Source: Bolinopsis microptera (Eukaryota; Ctenophora; Tentaculata; Lobata; Bolinopsidae). From it: DNA of 64,000 nucleotides. The stretch lies in assembly GCF_026151205.1 (NCBI RefSeq), contig NC_087083.1, positions 3,760,460 to 3,824,459 on the forward strand, read 5' to 3'. The position numbers were made by a program, and so were the translations under genes. How positions within the stretch are numbered: the first letter of the stretch is position 1; each line of letters starts with the position of its first letter. Below the pieces are notes generated by a model. That model was not told where the DNA came from. It saw only the letters and a list, made by a program, of their open reading frames with translations, and did not search any database. Below, piece by piece: positions 42,057 to 52,480 of this stretch.

Positions 42057-42612
42057 TGACATATGGTGAGGCTGCCGCCGCCGCCCGCAGTCCGACCCTG
42101 CTCCGCCTCTCCCCCAGGTCTCCGACGTCACGCCGCTGGGCGGCTGCTGCAGCCGCAGCCTGTGGCCGTCCTCGCACTCCAGTCCTACGCCTGATTTCCT
42201 CCATCCGTCCGCACATCGTGTACTCGCGGCCGCGGCGCCGCAGCCCCCGGCGCCGGTCGCCGATCAGGTCCGCTCCGCATGCTGGCCGCCCCCCGCCGCC
42301 TCCGGCCGCCCAAGTACGACCTCCCTCCGGGCCCTACGCGGGGCTCATCCGCCCTAGTTCTCCTCGCTCTGCTGGTCGCCGCCTCAGGGCGGCCTCCGGT
42401 GGGCGTCCGCCGCCTGAGTCGGGCTCTGCGACTGAGGCAGCTGAGCCGCTGTCCGCCGACGGTAGCCGCACCGCACTCCGGTATCCTCCGGGCGCCGAAC
42501 GCACGCGACGACGCACCGCCGGAAGCCGCATCGACGCCGCCGACGCACGTCCGACGCCGAAGACCGCCACGAATACTACCGAGCAGCAGCCCTTACCCTG
42601 TCCCGTCTTCAT
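42057..42612. other. GC-rich island of unknown origin
   Basis: About 550 bp markedly richer in G+C than all surroundings, with many CpG and imperfect CCGCCG runs. Several overlapping frames are open on both strands (Arg/Ala/Pro/Ser-rich), which is expected from base composition. I recognise no protein. It could be a CpG island/first exon, captured foreign DNA or a degraded GC satellite. Confidence 0.6.
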
Positions 42613-43010
42613 CCTCCTCCTCCTCCTCCTCCTCCTACCCCTCCTCCTCCTCCTCCTCCTCCTCCTCCTCCTCCGCCTCCTCCTCCTCCTCCTCCTCCTC
42701 CTCCTCCTCCTCCTCCTCCTCCTCCTCCTCCTCCTCCTCTTCCTCAGTCCTCCTCCTCCTCAGTTCTCCTCCTCAGTTCTCCTCCTCCTCCTCCTCCTCC
42801 TCCTCCTCAGTTCTCCTGAGTCGTCCTCCTCCTCCTCCTCCTCCATCTCATCCCCCTCCTCCTGAGTCCTCCTCCCCCTCCTGAGTCCCCCCTCCTCCTG
42901 AGTCCTCCTCTTCCTCTTCAGTCCTGTTCCTCCTCAGTCTTCCTCCTCCTCCTCTTCCTCCTCCTCCTTCTCCTTCTCAGTCCTCAGTCCTCCTCCTCTA
43001 CAGGGTGTTT
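42613..43010. repeat. TCC-repeat tract
   Basis: (TCC)n with TCCTCAGT and TCCTGAGT interruptions, ending CTCTACAGGGTG, the junction sequence that recurs at the start of every module of the downstream array. Confidence 0.95.
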
Positions 43011-43743
43011 CGAGACTCGTGTCCAAATTTAAAATTTTAATTTTTAATTTAATGAAGGAGCAAGATGTCAAGAGTAACGTTGACGAGGGTTTACGATACA
43101 CTGCCTACACAAAGTGCCTACACAACCTTCTTTCAAAAGTGCTCTTTAAGGTCCTCCTCCTCCTGAGTGATCCTCCTCCTCCTCAGCCCTCCTCCTCCTC
43201 CTCCTCCTGTGTCCTCCTCCTCCTCCTGAGTCCTCCTCCTCCTCCTCCTGAGTCCTCCTCCTCCTCCTCCTCAATTCTCCTCCTCAGTTCTCCTCCTCCT
43301 CCTCCTCCTGGGTCCTCCTCCTGGGTCCTCCTGAGTCCTCCTCCTCCTCATCAGTCCTCCTCCTCCTGAGTGCTCCTCCTCCCCCTCCTCATTCTCCGCC
43401 TCATCAATCCTCCTCCTCCTCCTCCTCCTCCTCCTCCTCCTCCTCCTCCTCCTCCTCCTCCTCCTCCTCCTCCTCCTCCTCCTCCTCCTCCTCCTCCTCC
43501 TCCTCCTCCTCCTCCTCCTCCTCCTCCTCCTCCTCCTCAGTTCTCCTCCTCCTCCTGGGTCCTCCTCCTCAGTCCTCCTCAGTCCTCCTCCTCCTCTTGA
43601 GTCCTCCTCGTCCTCTTGAGTCCTCTTCCTCCCCTCCTCTTCCTCCTCCTTCTCAGTCCTCAGTCCTCCTCCTCCTCTACAGGGTGTTTCGAGACTCGTG
43701 TACAAATTTAAAATTTTAATTTTTAATTTTATGAAGGAGCAAG

Positions 43744-43971
43744 ATGTCAAGAGAAACGTTGACGGCACCATTCGGCCCGAGGGTTTACGATACACTGCCT
43801 ACACAAAGTGCCTACACAACCTTCTTACAAATGTGCTCTTTAAGGTTTTGTGGCAAGGGGAGGAAATATGTTTTGCCATCATGTGTAGTGAAACGAATCA
43901 GAAATCTCTACACATCTCCAGCCGGAAAATACAAAGACTTCTTACCGGGAACAATTAACTCGCAGATTTAG
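43744..43971 (+). CDS. P2X7 C-terminal-domain-like ORF, full copy 1
   Basis: 75 codons starting MSRETLTAPFGPRVYDTLPT. The second half reads FCGKGRKYVLPSCVVKRIRN then LYTSPAGKYKDFLPG. The pattern RxVLPSCxVxxIRxxxPxPxGxYxGF is that of the P2RX7 cytoplasmic C-terminal-like domain, widely duplicated outside P2X receptors in invertebrates and fishes. By that comparison the ORF would be a small, probably cytoplasmic, single-domain protein or a terminal exon. The pyrimidine tract plus CTACAG upstream looks like a splice acceptor, so it may be the last exon of a longer transcript. An overlapping frame (MYKFKILIFNFMKEQDVK...) is open but shows no family resemblance. Family call from memory, not searched. 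Confidence 0.6.
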   Translation: MSRETLTAPFGPRVYDTLPTQSAYTTFLQMCSLRFCGKGRKYVLPSCVVKRIRNLYTSPAGKYKDFLPGTINSQI

Positions 43972-44888
43972 TGCGTTTTAGTGGATGTTTTATGGTTTTA
44001 AAGTCTGTTTTTGTCAAATACCGATGTAAAACTTTCTCATACAGACCAGGGGGTAACCAGGGGAAGCGATCCATAAATGGCATCCGTACGGCAAATATAA
44101 AGTGGTGTGTAGCGTTTATACACACGTTCGTAAAATTATTCTGTTACACACAATTTTAAGCTTCTTTGTTAACAAAAGTCTCGTGATGTTAAGGAGAATA
44201 TTTCAACTAATGTTAATGTTCGCTGAGACCTATTGACGGGACAAATTTTCTTATTGTCTTGCTGGTTTGTAGACCAGCCTCATTATAGAGCTAGCTCCGT
44301 GAGGCTGTTCACCGCACGTACCAACAATTTATTGCATATTTTTTACACGCTAACCTAACCAGCTGATGGGCATATTGATTATCATGACATTAACGTTATT
44401 TATAATGAATCTGGTTACTACATTAAACCCCAACTTAACGTGGAATTTGGACTGTCACAGTTCAAATTTGAATGAGCCGCCCTGTCAGGCTGTCAATACC
44501 TATCTAGGAGCTAGTCGGTTCGTAAATGTAAAAACCGCCGGATATATGACTGGTGCCGGGTTCTAATAATGATCATAGTTCCATACCTCTGTAGCTATTC
44601 CCACGATAGAAATCCTATCTTCATTCACGGCCGTGATGAATGGATTTCATTCGAAGTCGAATCAATTCGGGCTAATTGTGATAGCATTAGCTTTGAGCTA
44701 TTGTAAACCAATTGCTTCTCTTCACAATAACTATCGGACGATTTACGTACTAAAGTTCGACAACTGAAGTTCGTGGTCATGTTTCTATACTACTATACCA
44801 ATGAACGTTATAAATTCGAGATCCTGGTGGAACCTACAGGTGGACATGACAAGGATTAAGTTTGACCCATTTCCCCGAGCTAACTGTC

Positions 44889-44894
44889 AATAAA
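44889..44894 (+). terminator. AATAAA polyadenylation signal, module 1
   Basis: AATAAA in CTGTCAATAAACTCAT at the end of the shared ~0.9-kb 3' region. Identical signals stand at 46606 and 49340 in the other full-length modules. Confidence 0.55.
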
Positions 44895-45460
44895 CTCATC
44901 CCCCTCCTCCTGAGTCGGGAGTCCTCCTCCTCCTCCTGAGTCCTCCCCCTCCTCCTGAGTCCTCCTCTTCCTCTTCAGTCCTCTTCCTCCTCAGTCTTCC
45001 TCCTCCTCTTCCTCCTCCTCCTTCTCCTTATCAGTCCTCAGTCCTCTCCTCTACAGGGTGTTTCGAGACTCGTGTCCAAATTTAAAATTTTAATTTTTAA
45101 TTTAATGAAGGAGCAAGATGTCAAGAGTAACGTTGACGGCACCATTCGGCCCAAGGGTTACGATACACTGCCTACACAAAGTGCCTACACTCCTCCTCCT
45201 CCGCCTGAGTGCTCCTCCTCCTCCTCCTCAATTCTCCTCCTCCTCCTCCTGGGTCCTCCTCCTCAGTCCTCCTCAGTCCTCCTCAGTCCTCCTCAGTGCT
45301 CCTCCTCCTCCTGAGTCCTCCTCGTCCTCTTCAGTCCTCTTCCTCCCCTCCTCCTCCTCCTTCTCCTTCTCAGTCCTCAGTCCTCCTCCTCCTCTACAGG
45401 GTGTTTCGAGACTCGTGTACAAATTTAAAATTTTAATTTTTAATCTTATGAAGGAGCAAG

Positions 45461-45688
45461 ATGTCAAAAGAAACGTTGACGGCACCATTCGGCCCGAGGG
45501 TTTACGATACACTGCCTACACAAAGTGCCTACAAAACCTTCTTACAAATGTGCTCTTTAAGGTTTTGTGGAAAGGGGAGGAAATATGTTTTGCCATCATG
45601 TGTAGTGAAACGAATCAGAAATCTTTACACATCTCCAAGCGGAAAATACAAAGACTTCTTACCGGGAACAATTAACTCGCAGATTTAG
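45461..45688 (+). CDS. P2X7 C-terminal-domain-like ORF, full copy 2
   Basis: Starts MSKETLTAPFGPRVYDTLPT and carries the same YVLPSCVVKRIRNLY core with SPSGKYKDF. It differs from copy 1 by a handful of substitutions and keeps the frame. Its 3' region runs to AATAAA at 46606-46611. A truncated ORF head lies just upstream at 45118 in its own short module. Coding status as for copy 1. Confidence 0.58.
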   Translation: MSKETLTAPFGPRVYDTLPTQSAYKTFLQMCSLRFCGKGRKYVLPSCVVKRIRNLYTSPSGKYKDFLPGTINSQI

Positions 45689-48194
45689 TGCGTTTTAATG
45701 GATGTTTAATGGTTTTAAAGTCTGTTTTTGTCAAACACCGATGTAAAACTTTCTCATACAGACCAGGGGGTAACCAGGGGAAGCGATCCATAAATGGCAT
45801 CCGTACGGCAAATATAAAGTGGTGTGTAGCGTTTATACACACGTTCGTAAAGTTATTCTGTTACACACAATTTTAAGCTTCTTTGTTAACAAAAGTCTCG
45901 TGATGTTAAGGAGAATATTTCAACTAATGTTAATGTTCGCTGAGACCTATTGACGGGACAAATTTTCTGATTGTCTTGCTGGTTTGTAGACCAGCCTCAT
46001 TATAGAGCTAGCTCCGTGAGGCTGTTCACCGCACGTACCAACAATTTATTGCATATTTTTTACACGCTAACCTAACCAGCTGATGGTCAAATTGATTATC
46101 ATGACATTAACGTTATTTATAATGAATCTGGTTACTACATTAAACCCCAACTTAACGTGGAATTTGGACTGTCACAGTTCAAATTTGAATGAGCCGCCCT
46201 GTCAGGCTGTCAATACCTATCTAGGAGCTAGTCGGTTCGTAAATGTAAAAACCGCCGGATATATGACTGGTGCCGGGTTCTAATAATGATCATAGTTCCA
46301 TACCTCTGTAGCTATTCCCACGATAGAAATCCTATCTTCATTCACGGCCGTGATGAATGGATTTCATTCGAAGTCGAATCAATTCGGGCTAATTGTGATA
46401 GCATTAGCTTTGAGCTATTGTAAACCAATTGCTTCTCTTCACAATAACTATCGGACGATTTACGTACTAAAGTTCGACAACTGAAGTTCGTGGTCATGTT
46501 TCTATACTACTATACCAATGAACGTTATAAATTCGAGATCCTGGTGGAACCTACAGGTGGACATGACAAGGATTAAGTTTGACCCATTTCCCCGAGCTAA
46601 CTGTCAATAAACTCATGAGTCGGGAGTCCTCCTCCTCCTCCTGAGTCCTCCCCCTCCTCCTGAGTCCTCCTCTTCCTCTTCAGTCCTCTTCCTCCTCAGT
46701 CTTCCTCCTCCTCTTCCTCCTCCTCCTTCTCCTTATCAGTCCTCAGTCCTCCTCCTCTACAGGGTGTTTCGAGACTCGTGTCCAAATTTAAAATTTTAAT
46801 TTTTAATTTAATGAAGGAGCAAGATGTCAAGAGTAACGTTGACGACACCATTCGGCCCAAGGGTTACGATACACTGCCTACACAAAGTGCCTACACTCCT
46901 CCTCCTCCGCCTGAGTGCTCCTCCTCCTCCTCCTCAATTCTCCTCCTCCTCCTCCTGGGTCCTCCTCCTCAGTCCTCCTCAGTCCTCCTCAGTCCTCCTC
47001 AGTGCTCCTCCTCCTCCTGAGTCCTCCTCCTCCTCTTCAGTCCTCTTCCTCCCCTCCTCCTCCTCCTTCTCCTTCTCAGTCCTCAGTCCTCCTCCTCCTC
47101 TACAGGGTGTTTCGAGACTCGTGTACAAATTTAAAATTTTAATTTTTAATCTTATGAAGGAGCGAGATGTCAAAAGAAACGTTGACGGCACCATTCGGCC
47201 CGAGGGTTTACGATACACTGCCTACACAAAGTCCTCCTCCTCCTCCTCCTCCTCAATTCTCCTCCTCAGTTCTCCTCCTCCTCCTCCTGGGTCCTCCTCC
47301 TCAGTCCTCCTGAGTCCTCCTCCTCCTCATCAGTCCTCCTCCTCCTGAGTGCTCCTCCTCCTCCTCCTCATTCTCCTCCTCATCAGTCCTCCTCCTCCTC
47401 CTCCTCCACCTCCTCCTCCTCCTCCTCCTCCTCCTCCTCCTCCTCCTCCTCAGTTCTCCTCCTCCTCCTGGGTCCTCCTCCTCAGTCCTCCTCAGTCCTC
47501 CTCAGTCCTCCTCAGTCCTCCTCGTCCTCCTCCTCCTCCTCAGTCCTCCTCGTCCTCTTCAGTCCTCTTCCTCCCCTCCTCCTCCTCCTTCTCCTTCTCA
47601 GTCCTCAGTCCTCCTCCTCCTCTACAGGGTGTTTCGAGACTCGTGTAAAAATTTAAAATTTAAATTTTTAATCTTATGAAGGAGCAAGATGTCAAAAGAA
47701 ACGTTGACGGCACCATTCGGCCCAAGGGTTTACGATACACTGCCTACACAAAGTGCCTACACTCCTCCTCCTCCGCCTGAGTCCTCCTCCTCCTCCTCCT
47801 CAATTCTCCTCCTCAGTTCTCCTCCTCCTCCTCCTGGGTCCTCCTCCTCAGTCCTCCTGAGTCCTCCTCCTCCTCATCAGTCCTCCTCATTCTCCTCCTC
47901 ATCAGTCCTCCTCCTCCTCCTCCTCCTCCTCCTCCTCCTCCTCCTCCTCCTCTTCCTCCTCCTCCTCCTCAGTCCTCCTCCTCCTCAGTTCTCCTCCTCC
48001 TCCTGGGTCCTCCTCCTCAGTCCTCCTCAGTCCTCCTCCTCCTCCTGAGTCCTCCTCGTCCTCTTCAGTCCTCTTCCTCCCATCCTCCTCCTCCTTCTCC
48101 TTCTCAGTCCTCAGTCCTCCTCCTCCTCTACAGGGTGTTTCGAGACTCGTGTACAAATTTAAAATTTTAATTTTTAATCTTATGAAGGAGCAAG

Positions 48195-48422
48195 ATGTCA
48201 AGAGAAACGTTGACGGCACCATTCGGCCCGAGGGTTTACGATACACTGCCTACACAAATTGCCTACACAACCTTCTTACAAATGTGCTCTTTAAGGTTTT
48301 GTGGAAAGGGGAGGAAATATGTTTTGCCATCATGTGTAGTGAAACGAATCAGAAATCTTTACACATCTCCAAGCGGAAAATACAAAGACTTCTTACCGGG
48401 AACAATTAACTCGCAGATTTAG
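48195..48422 (+). CDS. P2X7 C-terminal-domain-like ORF, full copy 3
   Basis: Starts MSRETLTAPFGPRVYDTLPT; core YVLPSCVVKRIRNLY followed by TSPSGKYKDF. Preceded by CTACAG at about 48128-48133 and followed by the long 3' region to AATAAA at 49340-49345. Together with copies 1, 2 and 4, frame preservation in all four full copies suggests either recent duplication or selection. Confidence 0.58.
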   Translation: MSRETLTAPFGPRVYDTLPTQIAYTTFLQMCSLRFCGKGRKYVLPSCVVKRIRNLYTSPSGKYKDFLPGTINSQI

Positions 48423-49554
48423 TGCGTTTTAATGGATGTTTAATGGTTTTAAAGTCTGTTTTTGTCAAATACCGATGTAAAACTTTCTCATACAGACCAG
48501 GGGGTAACCAGGGGAAGCGATCCATAAATGGCATCCGTACGGCAAATATAAAGTGGTGTGTAGCGTTTATACACACGTTCGTAAAGTTATTCTGTTACAC
48601 ACAATTTTAAGCTTCTTTGTTAACAAAAGTCTCGTGATGTTAAGGAGAATATTTCAACTAATGTTAATGTTCGCTGAGACCTATTGACGGGACAAATTTT
48701 CTTATTGTCTTGCTGGTTTGTAGACCAGCCTCATTATAGAGCTAGCTCCGTGAGGCTGTTCACCGCACGTACCAACAATTTATTGCATATTTTTTACACG
48801 CTAACCTAACCAGCTGATGGTCAAATTGATTATCATGACATTAACGTTATTTATAATGAATCTGGTTACTACATTAAACCCCAACTTAACGTGGAATTTG
48901 GACTGTCACAGTTCAAATTTGAATGAGCCGCCCTGTCAGGCTGTCAATACCTATCTAGGAGCTAGTCGGTTCGTAAATGTAAAAACCGCCGGATATATGA
49001 CTGGTGCCGGGTTCTAATAATGATCATAGTTCCATACCTCTGTAGCTATTCCCACGATAGAAATCCTATCTTCATTCACGGCCGTGATGAATGGATTTCA
49101 TTCGAAGTCGAATCAATTCGGGCTAATTGTGATAGCATTAGCTTTGAGCTATTGTAAACCAATTGCTTCTCTTCACAATAACTATCGGACGATTTACGTA
49201 CTAAAGTTCGACAACTGAAGTTCGTGGTCATGTTTCTATACTACTATACCAATGAACGTTATAAATTCGAGATCCTGGTGGAACCTACAGGTGGACATGA
49301 CAAGGATTAAGTTTGACCCATTTCCCCGAGCTAACTGTCAATAAACTCATCCCCCTCCTCCTGAGTCGGGAGTCCTCCTCCTCCTCCTGAGTCCTCCCCC
49401 TCCTCCTGAGTCCTCCTCTTCCTCTTCAGTCCTCTTCCTCCTCAGTCTTCCTCCTCCTCTTCCTCCTCCTCCTTCTCCTTATCAGTCCTCAGTCCTCCTC
49501 CTCTACAGGGTGTTTCGAGACTCGTGTCCAAATTTAAAATTTTAATTTTTTACA

Positions 49555-50480
49555 TCAACTGTTTTTTCTTTAAAATAGGCATTAGATGTATAGGAGTGGA
49601 AGGAATTTAGAATGGGTATAGTAGGTAAATAAGTTTTTCGTACGGTGTCAGGTGTCAGGTGTCAGGTGTCACAAAGCAAAACATGCATAACCCTCCGCAC
49701 ACGTTATTTCAATGCATATTCTCCGTGCGCGCAGAGCAGTGATGGTCTCGTCGCCATGGTTACCCTCCGCATACGTTTGCACGATTTGACGATCGATCAA
49801 ATTACACTTTCAAATGCGCGGCGCCAAGCAAACAATTTGAATTTTATGTTAATTGATTTAGATAACAAGCAATTTCCCGGATCTTATACATGTGTTAAGT
49901 AACTCAAGCTTTTCTTTACTTGATCATTGATCATGTCCATGATGCGGTACAATACATACTAACTTCCCGTTTTGTTGTGAGTGCTTGGTGTAACCACCGA
50001 CTTGGCTCCCGATAATGTCAATGATATAACTATAAGTAATCCGTTATATTGTTGAACAAACATGATTGTCGAGATATTGATTTGTTATACGAGATGGACC
50101 ATTAATGTTATTATGAGTTGCATTACCTACTACGGATTTCACGACTACCATTTTATTTAATCTAACAACTTATGTAAACTTGTAAACAACTATTCCTAAT
50201 TCACATGGCTTTTGTTCTTCAAACTTTTAACTGTGTATCACCACACAGGCGCAGGCTATGGTGTCCGGTCATTTAACTCTTTAAATTTGAATAATTGACA
50301 ATGGCAACCCTTCCATTATGTGTTGCGTAGCGCCCCAAGAATTGTGAAAAAATGACCATTATTTAGTATTTTGACCAACATGAAACTATCGTTAATTGTA
50401 ATTTAAAATTTTAAAAGGCATGGCAATCACTACGGTTGATGGAAATCTAGCGTCCGCTAACCGGCGCAATTCTTGTTAAT
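49555..50480. other. unique insert inside the module array
   Basis: About 0.9 kb unlike the modules. It has a GGTGTCA micro-repeat near 49648-49672 and no convincing gene. It replaces the ORF of the module starting at about 49506 and ends where a truncated ORF head begins at 50483. Confidence 0.6.
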
Positions 50481-51032
50481 TTAATGAAGGAGCAAGATGT
50501 CAAGAGTAACGTTGACGGCACCATTCGGCCCGAGGGTTTACGATACACTGCCTACACAAAGTGCCTACACTCCTCCTCCTCCGCCTGAGTCCTCCTCCTC
50601 CTCCTCCTCAATTCTCCTCCTCAGTTCTCCTCCTCCTCCTCATGGGTCCTCCTCCTCAGTCCTCCTGAGTCCTCCTCCTCCTGAGTCCTCCTCCTCCTGA
50701 GTGCTCCTCCTCCTCCTCCTCCTCCTCCTCCTCCTCCTCCTCCTCCTCCTCCTCCTCCTCCTCCTCCTCCTCCTCCTCCTCCTCCTCCTCCTCCTCCTCC
50801 TCCTCCTCCTCCTCCTCCTCCTCCTCCTCCTCCTCCTCCTCCTCCTCCTCCTCAGTTCTCCTCCTCCTCCTGGGTCCTCCTCCTCAGTCCTCCTCAGTCC
50901 TCCTCAGTCCTCCTCAGTCCTCCTCCTCCTCCTTCTCCTTCTCAGTCCTCAGTCCTCCTCTTCCTCTAGAGGGTGTTTCGAGACTCGTGTACAAATTTAA
51001 AATTTTAATTTTTAATTTTATGAAGGAGCAAG

Positions 51033-51260
51033 ATGTCAAGAGAAACGTTGACGGCACCATTCGGCCCGAGGGTTTACGATACACTGCCTACACAAAGTGC
51101 CTACAAAACCTTCTTACAAATGTGCTCTTTAAGGTTTTGTGGAAAGGGGAGGAAATATGTTTTGCCATCATGTGTAGTGAAACGAATCAGAAATCTCTAC
51201 ACATCTCCAGCCGGAAAATACAAAGACTTCTTACCGGGAACAATTAACTCGCAGATTTAG
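51033..51260 (+). CDS. P2X7 C-terminal-domain-like ORF, full copy 4 (array end)
   Basis: Same ORF as copy 1 including SPAGKYKDF. The junction upstream is CTAGAG instead of CTACAG, which would destroy a splice acceptor. The shared 3' region stops after about 80 bp (51345), where unrelated sequence begins, so this module is truncated at its 3' side. Confidence 0.55.
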   Translation: MSRETLTAPFGPRVYDTLPTQSAYKTFLQMCSLRFCGKGRKYVLPSCVVKRIRNLYTSPAGKYKDFLPGTINSQI

Positions 51261-51345
51261 TGCGTTTTAATGGATGTTTAATGGTTTTAAAGTCTGTTTT
51301 TTGTCAAATACCGATGTAAAACTTTCTCATACAATTGTTCAATAA

Positions 51346-52095
51346 TAATTTAACGATCCAAACGTTACAAAAATGAAATATTGAGCCTTCTAACAAACGG
51401 AAAGACGAAGGCAAACAACACATAACCACTGTACTGAGAGGGAACAACATTCCAAACTAGGAACGTTCTGCGTGCAGCGATAAATTTAGTGCGTGTGATA
51501 TCTCCATTTATGTGGAAGCTAGAAATTCCGTTCTTTGATCATATTAGAGTATACGAGGCCTAGGTTAACGTAAGTGGCAACACAAAATCTTTGCCAAAAG
51601 TGAAAAACTCATTTACGTCATCCTTTAAGGCAACATTTAGATCTGAGATAAGCTGAGTCTTGACAAAGATAAGTGAGTTTCGAGAAAGTGCACTCGGATA
51701 AAGTTATCAAGTGACAATGATAAGACTAAGTTAGGGTCAAGTCAACAGAATGGCAGCTGTAACAGAAACAGTTCATTGGATAGGGGAGTAGGGGATTATG
51801 ACGGAGTGAAATTTATTTAGCAGGGCAAACAAAAAACAACTGACAGCACTGAGCAAGTGAACTGGAAAATTGAGGAACAAAAATAACAGTGGTTGTCAGC
51901 CCTTTCCGTAGCAATCAGGATTTCCCAGGAGATCGATCAGGCAATCAGGATTTCCCACGAGAATGCTCGAGCCAACGCGCGCACTTGTGTCACGTGACGG
52001 CCACGTGACGCTCTAATCGTTGTCACGTGGAACAGAAGGGAGGTTCCTAGAGCGTCGATCTCGACAAGAGGGAGTTTCTCACGGTTTATCTTCAA
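51346..52095. other. intergenic, no gene seen
   Basis: No supported ORF. A short direct duplication AATCAGGATTTCCCAGGAGA / AATCAGGATTTCCCACGAGA lies near 51914-51963. Confidence 0.5.
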
Positions 52096-52480
52096 TAACT
52101 ATCGCTATTTTTATAGTAGAGAGTTGAAACTTTCACCAAATGTTTCCCTAGACATTTCTGCATGGTAACTGTGTCATAGAATTTTAATTTGGGGACCCAA
52201 TTTTGTGCAACACTCCGGTATCTGACGACCGGTCGCGGACGTGGTTATTGTAATGTCAACTTCTGTTGCACACTGAGCGAGCTATATTTTGAGAACAAAG
52301 ATAAACTTTACACCAGGTGAAAGCTGAGACGTTTCTTTTTAAGATGATCACCTCACATTCTATGTATCTGTGACATTGAGATAGTAACGATTCAAAACGT
52401 CAAGTTGAACAGGCTACAAAATACGCGCTGAATAAAAGTCCACCCCAGGAGTCCACCCCACGCGCGTAGGGTGGTTAAGA
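52096..52480. repeat. dispersed repeat, copy 2 (inverted relative to 34690-35130)
   Basis: Runs from about TTCACCAAATGTTTCCCTAG to TCCACCCCACGCGCGTAGGG, the reverse complement of the 34.7-35.1 kb segment with roughly 90% or better visible identity. Confidence 0.85.

Larger units (their letters stand above)
43011..51345 (+). repeat. array of duplicated modules: TCC tract + CTACAG + short ORF + 3' region with AATAAA
   Basis: Each module starts after CTACAG with GGTGTTTCGAGACTCGTGT, then AAATTTAAAATTTTAATTTT, an ATG-containing ORF, and in full modules a ~0.9-kb downstream part ending CTGTCAATAAACTCAT. Module starts: about 43006, 43681, 45054, 45397, 46761, 47104, 47629, 48133, 49506 (ORF lost) and 50969. 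Full ORFs are at 43744, 45461, 48195 and 51033; truncated ORF heads are at about 43065, 45118, 46824, 47168, 47689 and 50497. Long downstream parts follow the first three full copies and are almost identical. TCC tracts of very different length separate the modules. The orientation is uniform. Confidence 0.92.

Noticed and set aside
43271-43795. Arg-rich or poly-Pro frames in TCC tracts
   Set aside because: Low-complexity repeat translations without any folded segment.
43698-43958. Alternative 86-codon frame (MYKFKILIFNF...) in the modules
   Set aside because: It overlaps the P2X7-C-like frame, shows no family resemblance and starts in AT-rich leader sequence.
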